This document shows positions 7,937 to 15,318 of a DNA stretch of 22,589 bases, piece after piece. The stretch is taken from assembly GCA_038232935.1 (NCBI GenBank), contig JBBSMX010000064.1, positions 1 to 22,589 of the forward strand, read 5' to 3'. The notes under the pieces were generated by a model. It did no database searches and was not told where the DNA came from. It saw only the letters and a program-made list of their open reading frames with translations. Source of the stretch: JBBSMX01 sp038232935. GTDB taxonomy: Bacteria; Bacteroidota; Rhodothermia; Rhodothermales; JANQRZ01. Every line of letters begins with the position of its first letter. Position 1 is the stretch's first letter. The translations under genes were made by a program, and so were the position numbers.

Positions 7937-8584
7937 ATGATGAGACAGACCCTCCTCCTAGCCCTCGTGATCGGCCTCGTCGGTTGCCGCGGCATGCACT
8001 CGGAAAGCCCGCCGATCCACCCGAACCTCAACATGGACTTCCAGGAGTCCTTCGAGCCGCAGGAGGCGAACCCCTTCTTCGCCGACGACGCGGCGATGCG
8101 GCCTCCCGTCCCCGGCACCGTCAAGCGGACCGGGCTGCGGACGACGGAGAACGCGCCGTTCTTCCTCGGCCGCACTGCCACGGGCGGGTATGTGCCGACC
8201 ATCCCGATGGAGGTGACGCCGGCCGTGCTGGCGCGCGGGCAGCAGCGCTTCAATATCTATTGCACGCCGTGCCATGGCTACGCGGGCGACGGGAAGGGGA
8301 TCATCATGGTCGGCAACGGCGGGCAAGGCTACGGGTACGTCCCGGCCCCGAGCTACCACACCGATGCGCTCCGCGCCCGGGAGGACGGCTACTTCTTCGA
8401 CGTCATCACGAACGGCGTCCGGAGCATGCCCTCCTACGCCCACCAGATCTCCGTCCCGGACCGCTGGGCCATCGTGAGCTACATCCGTGCCCTCCAGCGC
8501 TCGCAGAACGCCGGGGCCGGCGACGTGCCCGAGCCGATCCGGGACCAGCTCGAAACGTACAACCCGAACGTCAACGTCCAGTAA
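7937..8584 (+). CDS. actE: Alternative complex III subunit ActE, monohaem cytochrome c lipoprotein
   Basis: ActE is the monohaem cytochrome of ACIII, held at the outer face of the membrane by a lipid and a likely exit point for electrons toward the oxidase. Starting at ATG 7937, the product (215 residues) has a lipoprotein signal, MMRQTLLLALVIGLVGC, with the lipid-modified Cys at 17. The cytochrome domain has FNIYCTPCHG (haem Cys109, Cys112, His113), GDGKG, and a distal Met164 in RSMPSYAHQI, then the usual terminal helix DRWAIVSYIRALQRSQ. An earlier in-frame TTG at 7889 overlaps the actD stop and would put a basic tail before the signal, so it is unlikely. In other ACIII clusters actF follows directly; here about 3.6 kb of unrelated sequence intervenes. 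Confidence 0.92.
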   Translation: MMRQTLLLALVIGLVGCRGMHSESPPIHPNLNMDFQESFEPQEANPFFADDAAMRPPVPGTVKRTGLRTTENAPFFLGRTATGGYVPTIPMEVTPAVLARGQQRFNIYCTPCHGYAGDGKGIIMVGNGGQGYGYVPAPSYHTDALRAREDGYFFDVITNGVRSMPSYAHQISVPDRWAIVSYIRALQRSQNAGAGDVPEPIRDQLETYNPNVNVQ

Positions 8585-8596
8585 CGCCACCGTCGC

Positions 8597-8624
8597 GTAG
8601 GGGCGCAGCGCGCTGCGCCCCTAC
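8597..8624 (+). repeat. Perfect 28-bp palindrome, GTAGGGGC family, at the left edge of the inserted segment
   Basis: The half GTAGGGGCGCAGCG (8597-8610) is followed immediately by its exact reverse complement (8611-8624); one more C-G pair extends it to 30 bp. It lies 13 bases after the actE stop and 22 bases before the chimeric ORF. Confidence 0.85.
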
Positions 8625-8645
8625 GGATGCCTCAACGCTTTCAGC

Positions 8646-9191
8646 ATGAGCTTCTTTTCCCGCATCATCGATCCGGTTGACGCCGACCGCGAGCGCGTCG
8701 CGCGGAAGTACCAGTTCACGGCGGACTCGCGCGCGTGGCTCGTCCCGCTCGCCATCGGCGCGGCGCTCCTGCTCGGGCTCGCCGGATGCAGCCTCTTCGG
8801 GGAGGAAGACTTCGACGGCCTCGCCCCCGGCACCTTCCGCATGGAGGCCGAGGGAGAGACTATCGAGGGAACCGCGACCTTCTATCCCAATATTGACCAG
8901 GGATTTTCTGAAGCACAGATCATTTTAGAAACGTCTGGGGGGAGCAGTCTAGGCTTTGGTAGCGACCAATTCCTGACGGCGGAGGTAGGGGACGCTGTTA
9001 CGCCACGAGCTAATTACAGACCTTCAAACGGGGGGCATTATCTCCGTGACGAGGGCACAGTGCGGATCACCTACGCTGACAGCACTCGGATCGAGGGCAC
9101 CTTCCGCTTCCGTATGCTCGACCGCGGCGGCCCCCTCGCCGTGCGTGAGATCACCGTCGAGGGCGGGTTCAACGCCCCCGTCGAGGAGTAG
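8646..9191 (+). CDS. Chimeric ORF: ActF N-terminus fused to a lipoprotein-like domain
   Basis: The first ~47 residues of this 181-residue ORF copy the start of ActF (ADRERVARKYQFTADSRAW is identical; the flanks differ mostly by conservative changes such as I/L, F/L and S/T). Then ...LLLGLAGC forms a lipobox (Cys48) and the sequence switches to an unrelated acidic domain (SLFGEEDFDGLAPGTFRMEAEG...), with beta-rich segments IEGTATFY, VRITYADS and IEGTFRFRML resembling small periplasmic lipoproteins. The ActF first helix (WLVPLAIGAALLLGL) would serve as the hydrophobic core of a signal peptide, so the chimera could be a real, long-signal lipoprotein; it could also be a dead recombination product. 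From about 8880 the codons become more AT-rich than the respiratory genes. I do not recognise a function for the C-terminal part. Confidence 0.65.
   Translation: MSFFSRIIDPVDADRERVARKYQFTADSRAWLVPLAIGAALLLGLAGCSLFGEEDFDGLAPGTFRMEAEGETIEGTATFYPNIDQGFSEAQIILETSGGSSLGFGSDQFLTAEVGDAVTPRANYRPSNGGHYLRDEGTVRITYADSTRIEGTFRFRMLDRGGPLAVREITVEGGFNAPVEE
8681..8740 (+). repeat. 60-bp perfect direct repeat, left copy
   Basis: Identical over 60 bases to 12258-12317. It lies inside codons 12-32 of the chimeric ORF and encodes ADRERVARKYQFTADSRAW. Upstream (8646-8680) similarity to actF drops to roughly 70% and downstream to roughly 80% until about 8790, by eye. Confidence 0.95.
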
Positions 9192-9255
9192 ATAGCCGTC
9201 GCGTCGATTAATCTCATCACCACTACAAGCCACCACCACAATCAAGTCTCTTTTG

Positions 9256-12189
9256 ATGCTCCGCTTTTTCTGCGCTCTGATTCTTTTCGCCACGTTCTTC
9301 TCTGCTTCTGCCTCGGCGCAGGGCCTCCCAACGGAGACCGTGCGTGAGGTCCACGAAGAGGCTTTCTCGTGGCTCGACCTCACGGAGACCACGACAGGTA
9401 TTCTCGCCAACCGGAATGCTTACCTCATCGACTATTCGCCCTATGACGGGAGCACAGGGGTGCCCGCGCTCACGGGATCGGCCTGGGAAGTGACCTACCT
9501 CCAACTCCGCCACGCGGTGGTCGGTGTCTCTACGCTCCCGACGCCGGAGGAGATCGAGGCAGCGGCGGAGAATCACTTCGCGGCCGGGCGGGTGCCGCTC
9601 GCGCTCGTCTGGCACCGCTATGACTACATCGATTCGACGGCGTTCGCGGATGACCGATTGGCTGTTCAGCAGGAGCACTACATCCGGCCCGTCGCCGCCG
9701 AATCGAAGGGGGTAGCACCCCAATATGTGAACCCGGTGTCGCCTTACTTAACGCGAACGCTTTTCGCGTCCGCCGCGTTGACTGACGATCTCGGCGGACG
9801 GACGCGCGTTGGCCCGACGGCTACGTTCATACTCGACGGCGACCTCGTCGTGGTCGAGCCGGGGCGGACACTCTCACAGGTGGAGGTGGACTTCGACAAC
9901 GGACAGGGTTACCGTGCCGTGAGTGTAGACGCACCCATCACCATTTCCTACTCCTCTTCCGGCGAAAAGACCGCAACGCTGCGGGCGCAGGTAGACGGGA
10001 GCACCTACTACAGCCGCTTCACTCTCTACGCCGAGACTGATCTGGCACGGGGCGGCGAGTCGCCGGATGTGCTCTCCCCGTGGCTCACATCAAGTCGGAC
10101 CTATTGCGCGAGCGGAGCCGGCGATGGGGGTGGGGTCAATGACGAATACAACGGATGCCAAGCCGCCCAGTATCAGTACGCCGTCTACTACGGGCAGGGC
10201 AACACCCAGCTCACCAAGCCGATCCTCTTCCTCGACGGTTTCGATCTCAATGAAAGGCGACGCGTGCAGGATATCTACGATGAGTTTCTGGACCCGCAGG
10301 GTGAGCCTGCTCCAACCCTCGCCGACATCCTTAGGGGGCAAGGCTACGACCTCGTGATCGTGGACTGGCAGCGCTCGCAGGACTTCATCCAGCGCAACGC
10401 CTACGCCGCGACCGACGTCCTCGAGTGGGTCAACAGCCAACTCCCGCCGGGCAACGAGATCGCTGCCGTGATCGGTTCCAGCATGGGCGGCCTCGTCGGT
10501 CGCTACGCCCTCCTCTACATGGAGGATCAGGGGTTGGACCACAACACGAAGCTGTTCGTCTCCTACGACAGTCCCCAGCAGGGGGCCAACATCCCTATTG
10601 GATTCCAGTGGCTCATCCGAGACTGGAAATGGTATTCCCCGCAGGCAGACGATTTCTGGAAAGTCATCACGTCGCCCTCGGCGCGCCAAATGCTTTTCTA
10701 TAATACACAACATGAGAAGAGCGATCCGTTCCGTGGAGCGCTCTATGATGACTTCGTAGCGATGGGAGACGGGGACGAAGGATACCCCTCAGACGACATC
10801 CGACTCGTGGCCGTCGCTAACGGGAGCGGCTCAGGGCTTCTCCAATTCAAAGCTGTAGGCTCCAGCACCGCGCGACTCCAGCCGGGAAACAAATTGCTCA
10901 AGCAGGAGACGAAGATTTTCATCATCGTCGGGGTCAAAAGTATAGTCGACACGTGGGCAGCTCCTGAGAGGACGCTAGGACAGCGGCTCGTTTACCGACG
11001 CGCGGATAAATTATGCCTACCGTGGCCGGTTGGCTGTAACATCCCACTTGGTACCGAGAACAGGAGGGTTGTTGAGGCAAATCCTTACGACAGCGCTCCC
11101 GGAGGATGGCGGACGTCGGCTGATGCCATCGAAAGCGCTGAAGATACTGGTTGGAATGGGTTCTTCAACGTCGTGCAGATACTTACTGGTGGTAGAATTG
11201 ATATTGATATCGCCGAGACTGATGTGTACGCAAAGCGGCACGCCTTCGTCCCCACCGTCAGCGCACTCGACTACAACACCACGAGTCTGTCCCGCGCCCA
11301 ACTCATCGCCGAACGTTTCGGTTCACAAAACCTCGGTCAATCGATCAATCGCAGCGCGGGTTCAAGAACGCCTTTCGCCGATTTCTACCTGCCTGGGGAC
11401 GGCAGTGAGTCGCACGAGAGCCAAGAGCACGTCAGTGGCAATGCAGCAATCGCTCAGTTCCTATTGGAGCAGCTCGGTTCGCCGCCACCGCCGCCGCCGC
11501 CGCCGTCGTACTCCGTGTCGATCTCCGGCCTGTGGTCCGTCGCGGTGAACACGACCAACACCTGGGTCGCTGGTGCTTCCGGCGGTGTCCCCCCCTACAC
11601 GTACGAGTGGTCCACGCGCTACCCCTGTGACCCCGACCCCAATCCTTGTACCGGCATGTTCTGCACGATGGACGTGCCGATCTGCGAGGCCTTCGACCCC
11701 GCCGGCACGGGGCTGAGGCTTACGACATCGTTCCCCACCGCCGGAGCCGTCGACATCCGCTTGATCGTCACGGATTCCTCGCCGGAGCCTGCGGGGTCGC
11801 AGCGTGCGGCGATACGGACGATCACCGTGACGCAGAATCGCCCGGCTGGCACGTCGGCTGAGCCGGAGGTGAGTCGGGAATTGATGGGAGTAGCAGCAGA
11901 CGCGGTGTTTACGAGCGGCACGCAACCTGATGTGGTGTCGCTGGAGGCATTCCCGAACCCGTTTACCTCGGCGGCATCCGTGCGCTTCGGGCTCCCGGTA
12001 GCCTCCCACGTTCGTCTCTCCGTCTACGATGCACTCGGGCGTGAGGTCGCTCGACTCGCCGACGGCTCAGCAGAAGCGGGCTGGCATCTCGCTCGTTTTG
12101 ATGCTTCCGGTTTGCCGAGTGGGTTATACCTGCTCCGTTTCGTAGCAGGGGACCACGCTGAGGTCAAGCGGATCACCCTCCTCAAGTAA
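9256..12189 (+). CDS. Secreted alpha/beta-hydrolase (lipase-like) protein with Ig-like and T9SS sorting domains
   Basis: This 977-residue protein begins with a signal peptide (MLRFFCALILFATFFSASASAQ; ATG 9256 preferred to TTG 9253). An N-terminal region of unknown fold (about 25-310) leads to an alpha/beta-hydrolase core: ILFLDGFDLNERR, GYDLVIVDWQRSQDFIQRNA, then the nucleophile elbow IGSSMGGLVGRYAL with Ser409 in GSSMG, as in lipases and PGAP1-like esterases. Candidate catalytic His residues lie in GSESHESQEHVSGN (720, 725). Eight prolines (743-750) link to an Ig/PKD-like domain (GLWSVAVN...GGVPPYTYEWS). A T9SS type A sorting domain starts at AFPNPF (899) and ends KRITLLK. The protein should be carried to or across the outer membrane and probably cleaves an ester; the substrate is unknown. 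It sits inside the ACIII operon with no functional link to respiration, consistent with insertion. Parts are AT-richer than its neighbours. Confidence 0.8.
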   Translation: MLRFFCALILFATFFSASASAQGLPTETVREVHEEAFSWLDLTETTTGILANRNAYLIDYSPYDGSTGVPALTGSAWEVTYLQLRHAVVGVSTLPTPEEIEAAAENHFAAGRVPLALVWHRYDYIDSTAFADDRLAVQQEHYIRPVAAESKGVAPQYVNPVSPYLTRTLFASAALTDDLGGRTRVGPTATFILDGDLVVVEPGRTLSQVEVDFDNGQGYRAVSVDAPITISYSSSGEKTATLRAQVDGSTYYSRFTLYAETDLARGGESPDVLSPWLTSSRTYCASGAGDGGGVNDEYNGCQAAQYQYAVYYGQGNTQLTKPILFLDGFDLNERRRVQDIYDEFLDPQGEPAPTLADILRGQGYDLVIVDWQRSQDFIQRNAYAATDVLEWVNSQLPPGNEIAAVIGSSMGGLVGRYALLYMEDQGLDHNTKLFVSYDSPQQGANIPIGFQWLIRDWKWYSPQADDFWKVITSPSARQMLFYNTQHEKSDPFRGALYDDFVAMGDGDEGYPSDDIRLVAVANGSGSGLLQFKAVGSSTARLQPGNKLLKQETKIFIIVGVKSIVDTWAAPERTLGQRLVYRRADKLCLPWPVGCNIPLGTENRRVVEANPYDSAPGGWRTSADAIESAEDTGWNGFFNVVQILTGGRIDIDIAETDVYAKRHAFVPTVSALDYNTTSLSRAQLIAERFGSQNLGQSINRSAGSRTPFADFYLPGDGSESHESQEHVSGNAAIAQFLLEQLGSPPPPPPPPSYSVSISGLWSVAVNTTNTWVAGASGGVPPYTYEWSTRYPCDPDPNPCTGMFCTMDVPICEAFDPAGTGLRLTTSFPTAGAVDIRLIVTDSSPEPAGSQRAAIRTITVTQNRPAGTSAEPEVSRELMGVAADAVFTSGTQPDVVSLEAFPNPFTSAASVRFGLPVASHVRLSVYDALGREVARLADGSAEAGWHLARFDASGLPSGLYLLRFVAGDHAEVKRITLLK

Positions 12190-12219
12190 GCGGCTTTCTT
12201 AAGCACTTCCCGACCTGAT

Positions 12220-13488
12220 ATGGCAAACCTCTTCACCCGCCTCCTCGACCCCGTGGCCGCCGACCGCGAGCGCGTCGCGCGGAAGTACCAGTTCACGGCG
12301 GACTCGCGCGCGTGGCTGGTGCCCCTCGCCCTCGGCGGCGCGCTCCTGCTCGTGAGCCTGATCGGGCTCTTCGGAGACAGCGTCACGTTCTGGTATTCGT
12401 ACCTCACGGCGTGGGTGTTCTGCCTCTCGGTCTCGATCGGCGCGCTCTTCTTCGTCATGTTTCAGCACGTCCCGCGCGCGAAGTGGGTCACGGCCGTGCG
12501 CCGCTTCCCCGAGATGCTCATGGCGAACTTCTGGCTGCTCGCCCTCCTCGGCCTCCCGATCTTCCTCTTCGGGATGCACGACCTCTACCACTGGACGCAC
12601 CACGACCTCTATGACCCGGCCAGCCCGCACTACGATGAGGTCCTCGCGGGCAAGCACGGCTACCTCAACCTCCCGTTCTTCTATGTCCGCATGGTGATCT
12701 ACTTCGCCGCGTGGATCACCGTCTCGACGAAGCTCTACCGCCTCTCCGTCCGGCAGGACACCGAGCCGCGCGCGGACGTGGGTGCCGACCTCCGCCGCGT
12801 GAGCGCGTGGGGCATTCCGCTCGTCGCCGTCACGACGGCGTTCGCGTCCTACGACCTCGTGATGAGCCTCGACCCGCACTGGTTTTCGACCATGTTCGGC
12901 GTCTACTTCTTCGCGGGTGCGTTCCTAGCCGGCATCGCCGCGACGACGGTGATGGCGCTCGCCTACCGGCAGACCGGCATGCTCCGGCTGGAAGTGGGCG
13001 AGGAGCACTACCACGACCTCGGTAAGTACCTCTTCGCGTTCACCGTCTTCTGGACGTACATCGCCTTCAGCCAGTACATGCTGATCTGGTACGCCAACCT
13101 CCCCGAGGAGACCGTCTGGTTCGAGTACCGGCTCACGCACGGCTGGGAGAGCGTGAGCTACGCCCTCCTCTGGTTCCACTTCATCCTGCCGTTCTTCATC
13201 CTGATTCCGCGCTTCACGAAGCGGCTCTACCCCCTGCTTGCTACGATGGCCGTATGGCTTCTCGTGATGCACTGGATCGACCTCTGGTGGCTCATCAAGC
13301 CGAACCTCTACGTCGCCACCGAGAACGAGGTCTATCAGCACGCCGGGTTCGTGTGGACGGACTTTACGCTCTGGCTCGGGATGGTGGGCCTCTTCGCTGG
13401 GGCGACGCTCTGGCGCGCGTCGCGGCACAGCATCACGCCGTACAACGATCCGTACTACGCGTTCTCGCTCCGCTTCCAGAACGTGTAG
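12220..13488 (+). CDS. actF: Alternative complex III subunit ActF, second membrane quinol-cytochrome c oxidoreductase subunit
   Basis: ActF is the second ten-helix NrfD-like membrane subunit of ACIII, partner of ActC. The 422-residue product opens with a short cytoplasmic segment (LFTRLLDPVAADRERVARK) and continues through about ten helices, for example WLVPLALGGALLLVSLIGLFG, WVFCLSVSIGALFFVMFQH, FWLLALLGLPIFLFGMHDLYHWTHHD, FYVRMVIYFAAWITVST and LMWIDLWW-like LVMHWIDLWWLIKP. SYDLVMSLDPHWFSTMFGVYFFAGAF and YMLIWYANLPEE are family signatures. It is complete and intact. It begins 30 bases after the hydrolase stop rather than just after actE, so its transcription now depends on read-through of about 3.6 kb or on a promoter I could not identify. 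Codons 13-33 hold the right copy of the 60-bp repeat. Confidence 0.93.
   Translation: MANLFTRLLDPVAADRERVARKYQFTADSRAWLVPLALGGALLLVSLIGLFGDSVTFWYSYLTAWVFCLSVSIGALFFVMFQHVPRAKWVTAVRRFPEMLMANFWLLALLGLPIFLFGMHDLYHWTHHDLYDPASPHYDEVLAGKHGYLNLPFFYVRMVIYFAAWITVSTKLYRLSVRQDTEPRADVGADLRRVSAWGIPLVAVTTAFASYDLVMSLDPHWFSTMFGVYFFAGAFLAGIAATTVMALAYRQTGMLRLEVGEEHYHDLGKYLFAFTVFWTYIAFSQYMLIWYANLPEETVWFEYRLTHGWESVSYALLWFHFILPFFILIPRFTKRLYPLLATMAVWLLVMHWIDLWWLIKPNLYVATENEVYQHAGFVWTDFTLWLGMVGLFAGATLWRASRHSITPYNDPYYAFSLRFQNV
12258..12317 (+). repeat. 60-bp perfect direct repeat, right copy (inside actF)
   Basis: Identical to 8681-8740 and in the same reading frame. This copy encodes the loop just before the first ActF helix. 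The identity stops sharply at both ends, where synonymous and conservative differences begin. Confidence 0.95.
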
Positions 13489-13547
13489 GCCTCGGGGCGA
13501 AGTGGAAAGAGCCGCCGCCGCTCGGCTAGACGGTGCGTTTCATTTCA

Positions 13548-13566
13548 CTTTCACTATAAAATGAAA
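13548..13566 (+). promoter_or_regulatory. CTTTCACTATA-AAA-TGAAA motif, candidate promoter/operator before the oxidase block
   Basis: The 19-mer here matches 1413-1431 at 16 of 19 positions: both read CTTTCACTATA, three bases (AAA here, TTT there), TGAAA. It is a TTTCA/TGAAA inverted repeat around an AT core, 37 bases before ATG 13604, and is preceded by two further TTTCA units (13539-13547). There is no TTTG box 19 bp upstream, so it may be a regulator site or a promoter with a different -33 region. It lies just after actF and would split ACIII and oxidase genes into two transcription units. Confidence 0.45.
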
Positions 13567-13603
13567 ACAAGGGCGCGTCCGTCGCGTGTACCCCCTCGCT
13601 GTT

Positions 13604-14392
13604 ATGGCTGACCACGACTCCGATATTCCCAAGGGCACCCCTCGCGCCGTTCCGGATCCGCATCGCGACGAGCCCGATCCCGCTCCCGATGCCCACACCC
13701 GGCCCGGCCCGGATTCCGACGCCGTTCGCCCGGACCAGCAGGAAGAGCTCGGCCCCATCGAGGGGCTGATGCACACGTCGGCGGTGCAGGCTACCGCCGA
13801 AGCCACCGGTTCCACGGACGCCAAGGCCGAGGCTGACCGTCTCGGCGTGGAAGGCGAAGGCGTCGAGTCCGCCCAGATCTTCGGTCTGATGGTCGCGACG
13901 ATCGTGACGCTCGCCGCCGCCGTGATAGGCGTCTTCGTTCTCGTGGGGTACTTCGCCGATGGTCAGACGGTGGAGCGCGACGCGGTAACGCTCTATCCCG
14001 AGCTGCGCGAGGTGCAGCGCGTGAGGGATGAGATGCAGAACTACAGCCGCACGGACAGCCTCTACCGGCTCCCCATCGGGGCCGCGATGAGTCAGGTCGG
14101 CGGCGAATACTACGCGCAGCAGCAAGGCGGCAGCGCCGTCGCGACCCCCGCCAACTTCAACATGGTCTACCTCGACGCCGCTCGGAAGTCGGAGAGGGTG
14201 GCATGGGAATCCGAATCGGACATGCTCGGCTCGGACAGTCTGAGCCGGGGCGCGGGCACGGTCCCCACGCCCGGCGTGGAGCCGGAAGCGGACACGGAGA
14301 GTGAGGCATCGAACGTTCAGACAGAGACCGGGATCACGCCGGCTCCCGTAGATGAAACTCCCCCAGACAGCAACGAGCCCGAAGACCGCTGA
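13604..14392 (+). CDS. Single-span membrane protein of unknown function, between actF and sco
   Basis: I do not recognise this 262-residue protein. ATG 13604 is chosen over GTG 13586, which has no better context. Residues 1-90 are hydrophilic, acidic and proline-rich (DPHRDEPDPAPDAHTRPGPD) and look disordered. One helix follows at about 94-118 (GLMVATIVTLAAAVIGVFVLVGYF), then a soluble part with YPELREVQRVRDEMQNYSRTD and PIGAAMSQVGGEYY, and an acidic, Pro/Thr-rich tail. The N-terminus is probably cytoplasmic and the C-terminal part periplasmic. It overlaps nothing and ends 3 bases before sco, so the two are almost certainly co-transcribed. Its position suggests an accessory or assembly role for ACIII or the oxidase, but no motif proves it. 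Confidence 0.75.
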   Translation: MADHDSDIPKGTPRAVPDPHRDEPDPAPDAHTRPGPDSDAVRPDQQEELGPIEGLMHTSAVQATAEATGSTDAKAEADRLGVEGEGVESAQIFGLMVATIVTLAAAVIGVFVLVGYFADGQTVERDAVTLYPELREVQRVRDEMQNYSRTDSLYRLPIGAAMSQVGGEYYAQQQGGSAVATPANFNMVYLDAARKSERVAWESESDMLGSDSLSRGAGTVPTPGVEPEADTESEASNVQTETGITPAPVDETPPDSNEPEDR

Positions 14393-14395
14393 CCG

Positions 14396-15241
14396 ATGAC
14401 GACGCTGCGCTCCCTGATCGCCTGCTTGTTCGCCGTGGCCGTGCTGGCTGCTGCCGGCCGATCTGTTGCGCAGACGCCCGGCGAAATCCCGGACGAGCTG
14501 GCCGGCGTCGGCATCGAAGAGCACCTCGGTGCCACGGTCTCGCCCGACATTGCGTTCGTCGATTCCGATGGCAACGCGGTCACGCTCGGGGACTATTTCG
14601 ATGGCGAGCGGCCCGTGGTGATGGCGTTCGTCTACCACAACTGCCCGATGCTGTGTAGCCTCATCCTCGACGGGATGACGCAGGCCATGCGCGAGGCGGA
14701 CCTCGACCTCGGCGAGGACTACCAGGCCCTTGCGATCTCGTTCGACCCGCGCGACACGCCCGAGAAGGCTGCCGCGGTCAAGGAGCGCTACCTCAGCCGG
14801 TTCGACGGGGCGGACGCCGCCGAGGGGGTGCATTTTCTCACCGGGTCGCAGGAGAGTATCGACCGGGTGACCCAGGAGATCGGCTTCGGGTTTGCGTGGA
14901 ACGAGCGCCAGCAGGAGTTCGCCCACACCGCCGCCGTCTACTTCCTTAGCCCGGAAGGGACCATCACGCGCTACCTCTACGGCATCGAGTTCCCCCCGAG
15001 GGACTTCCGCACGGCCCTGCTCGAAGCCTCGGACGGGCGGATCGGCTCACCGGTGGACCAGCTCATCCTCTACTGTTTTCAGTACGATCCCGACGCGGGA
15101 GGCTACGTCCTTCACGCCGTCAATGCGATGAAGGTGGGGGGGCTGCTGACGCTCATCCTGCTCGGCGGCTTCCTGCTCTTTTTCTGGCACCGCGAACGCA
15201 CAAAGCGTGACGATATCGACAGGGCGCTGACCGCCCTTTGA
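14396..15241 (+). CDS. sco: SCO1/SenC-family copper chaperone, membrane-anchored
   Basis: SCO proteins deliver copper to, and reduce the Cys pair of, the CuA site in oxidase subunit II. The 281-residue product has an N-terminal signal/anchor (LIACLFAVAVLAAAGRSVAQ), a thioredoxin-like domain with the copper motif NCPMLC (Cys83, Cys87), LAISFDPRDTPEKA, and the copper-binding His177 in EFAHTAAVYFLSPEG. A second helix near the C-terminus (VGGLLTLILLGGFLLFFWHRER) is an added anchor often seen in this lineage. All three metal ligands are present, so it should be active. It starts 3 bases after the preceding gene and lies 77 bases before subunit II, its expected client. Confidence 0.93.
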   Translation: MTTLRSLIACLFAVAVLAAAGRSVAQTPGEIPDELAGVGIEEHLGATVSPDIAFVDSDGNAVTLGDYFDGERPVVMAFVYHNCPMLCSLILDGMTQAMREADLDLGEDYQALAISFDPRDTPEKAAAVKERYLSRFDGADAAEGVHFLTGSQESIDRVTQEIGFGFAWNERQQEFAHTAAVYFLSPEGTITRYLYGIEFPPRDFRTALLEASDGRIGSPVDQLILYCFQYDPDAGGYVLHAVNAMKVGGLLTLILLGGFLLFFWHRERTKRDDIDRALTAL

Positions 15242-15272
15242 CACCGCCGCCGTTTAGCTTAACCTTACTGTG

Positions 15273-15293
15273 CGGGGCATGTCGCTAGCCCCG
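15273..15293 (+). repeat. Small hairpin, sco-coxB spacer
   Basis: CGGGGC (15273-15278) and GCCCCG (15288-15293) pair across a 9-base loop. There is no T-tract. AT-rich sequence just upstream (15253-15270) could contain a promoter, but I see no clear match to a consensus. Confidence 0.4.
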
Positions 15294-15318
15294 TCTGCAC
15301 GGCCACCATCCCAACCTC

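Larger units (their letters stand above)
8681..12257 (+). other. 3,577-bp segment inserted between actE and actF, bounded by the direct repeat
   Basis: One repeat copy plus everything up to the second copy makes a 3,577-bp unit holding most of the chimeric lipoprotein ORF and the 977-residue hydrolase. Both repeat copies are in the same reading frame, so a single crossover would delete the unit and leave one complete actF starting at 8646. No transposase, integrase or terminal inverted repeat is visible, so this is not a standard insertion sequence; homologous or homeologous recombination is the simplest route. The composition inside is less G+C-rich in stretches (8880-9010, 10680-11220) than in the neighbours. 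Confidence 0.6.

Noticed and set aside
13510..13527. AGCCG/CGGCT hairpin after actF as a terminator
   Set aside because: Only five pairs and no adjacent T-tract, only scattered T-rich bases that belong to the 13548 motif.
13526..14926. 466-codon minus-strand frame opposite the 13604 gene and sco
   Set aside because: It spans two plus-strand genes and a spacer, and its product has no recognisable domain, while sco is certain on the other strand.
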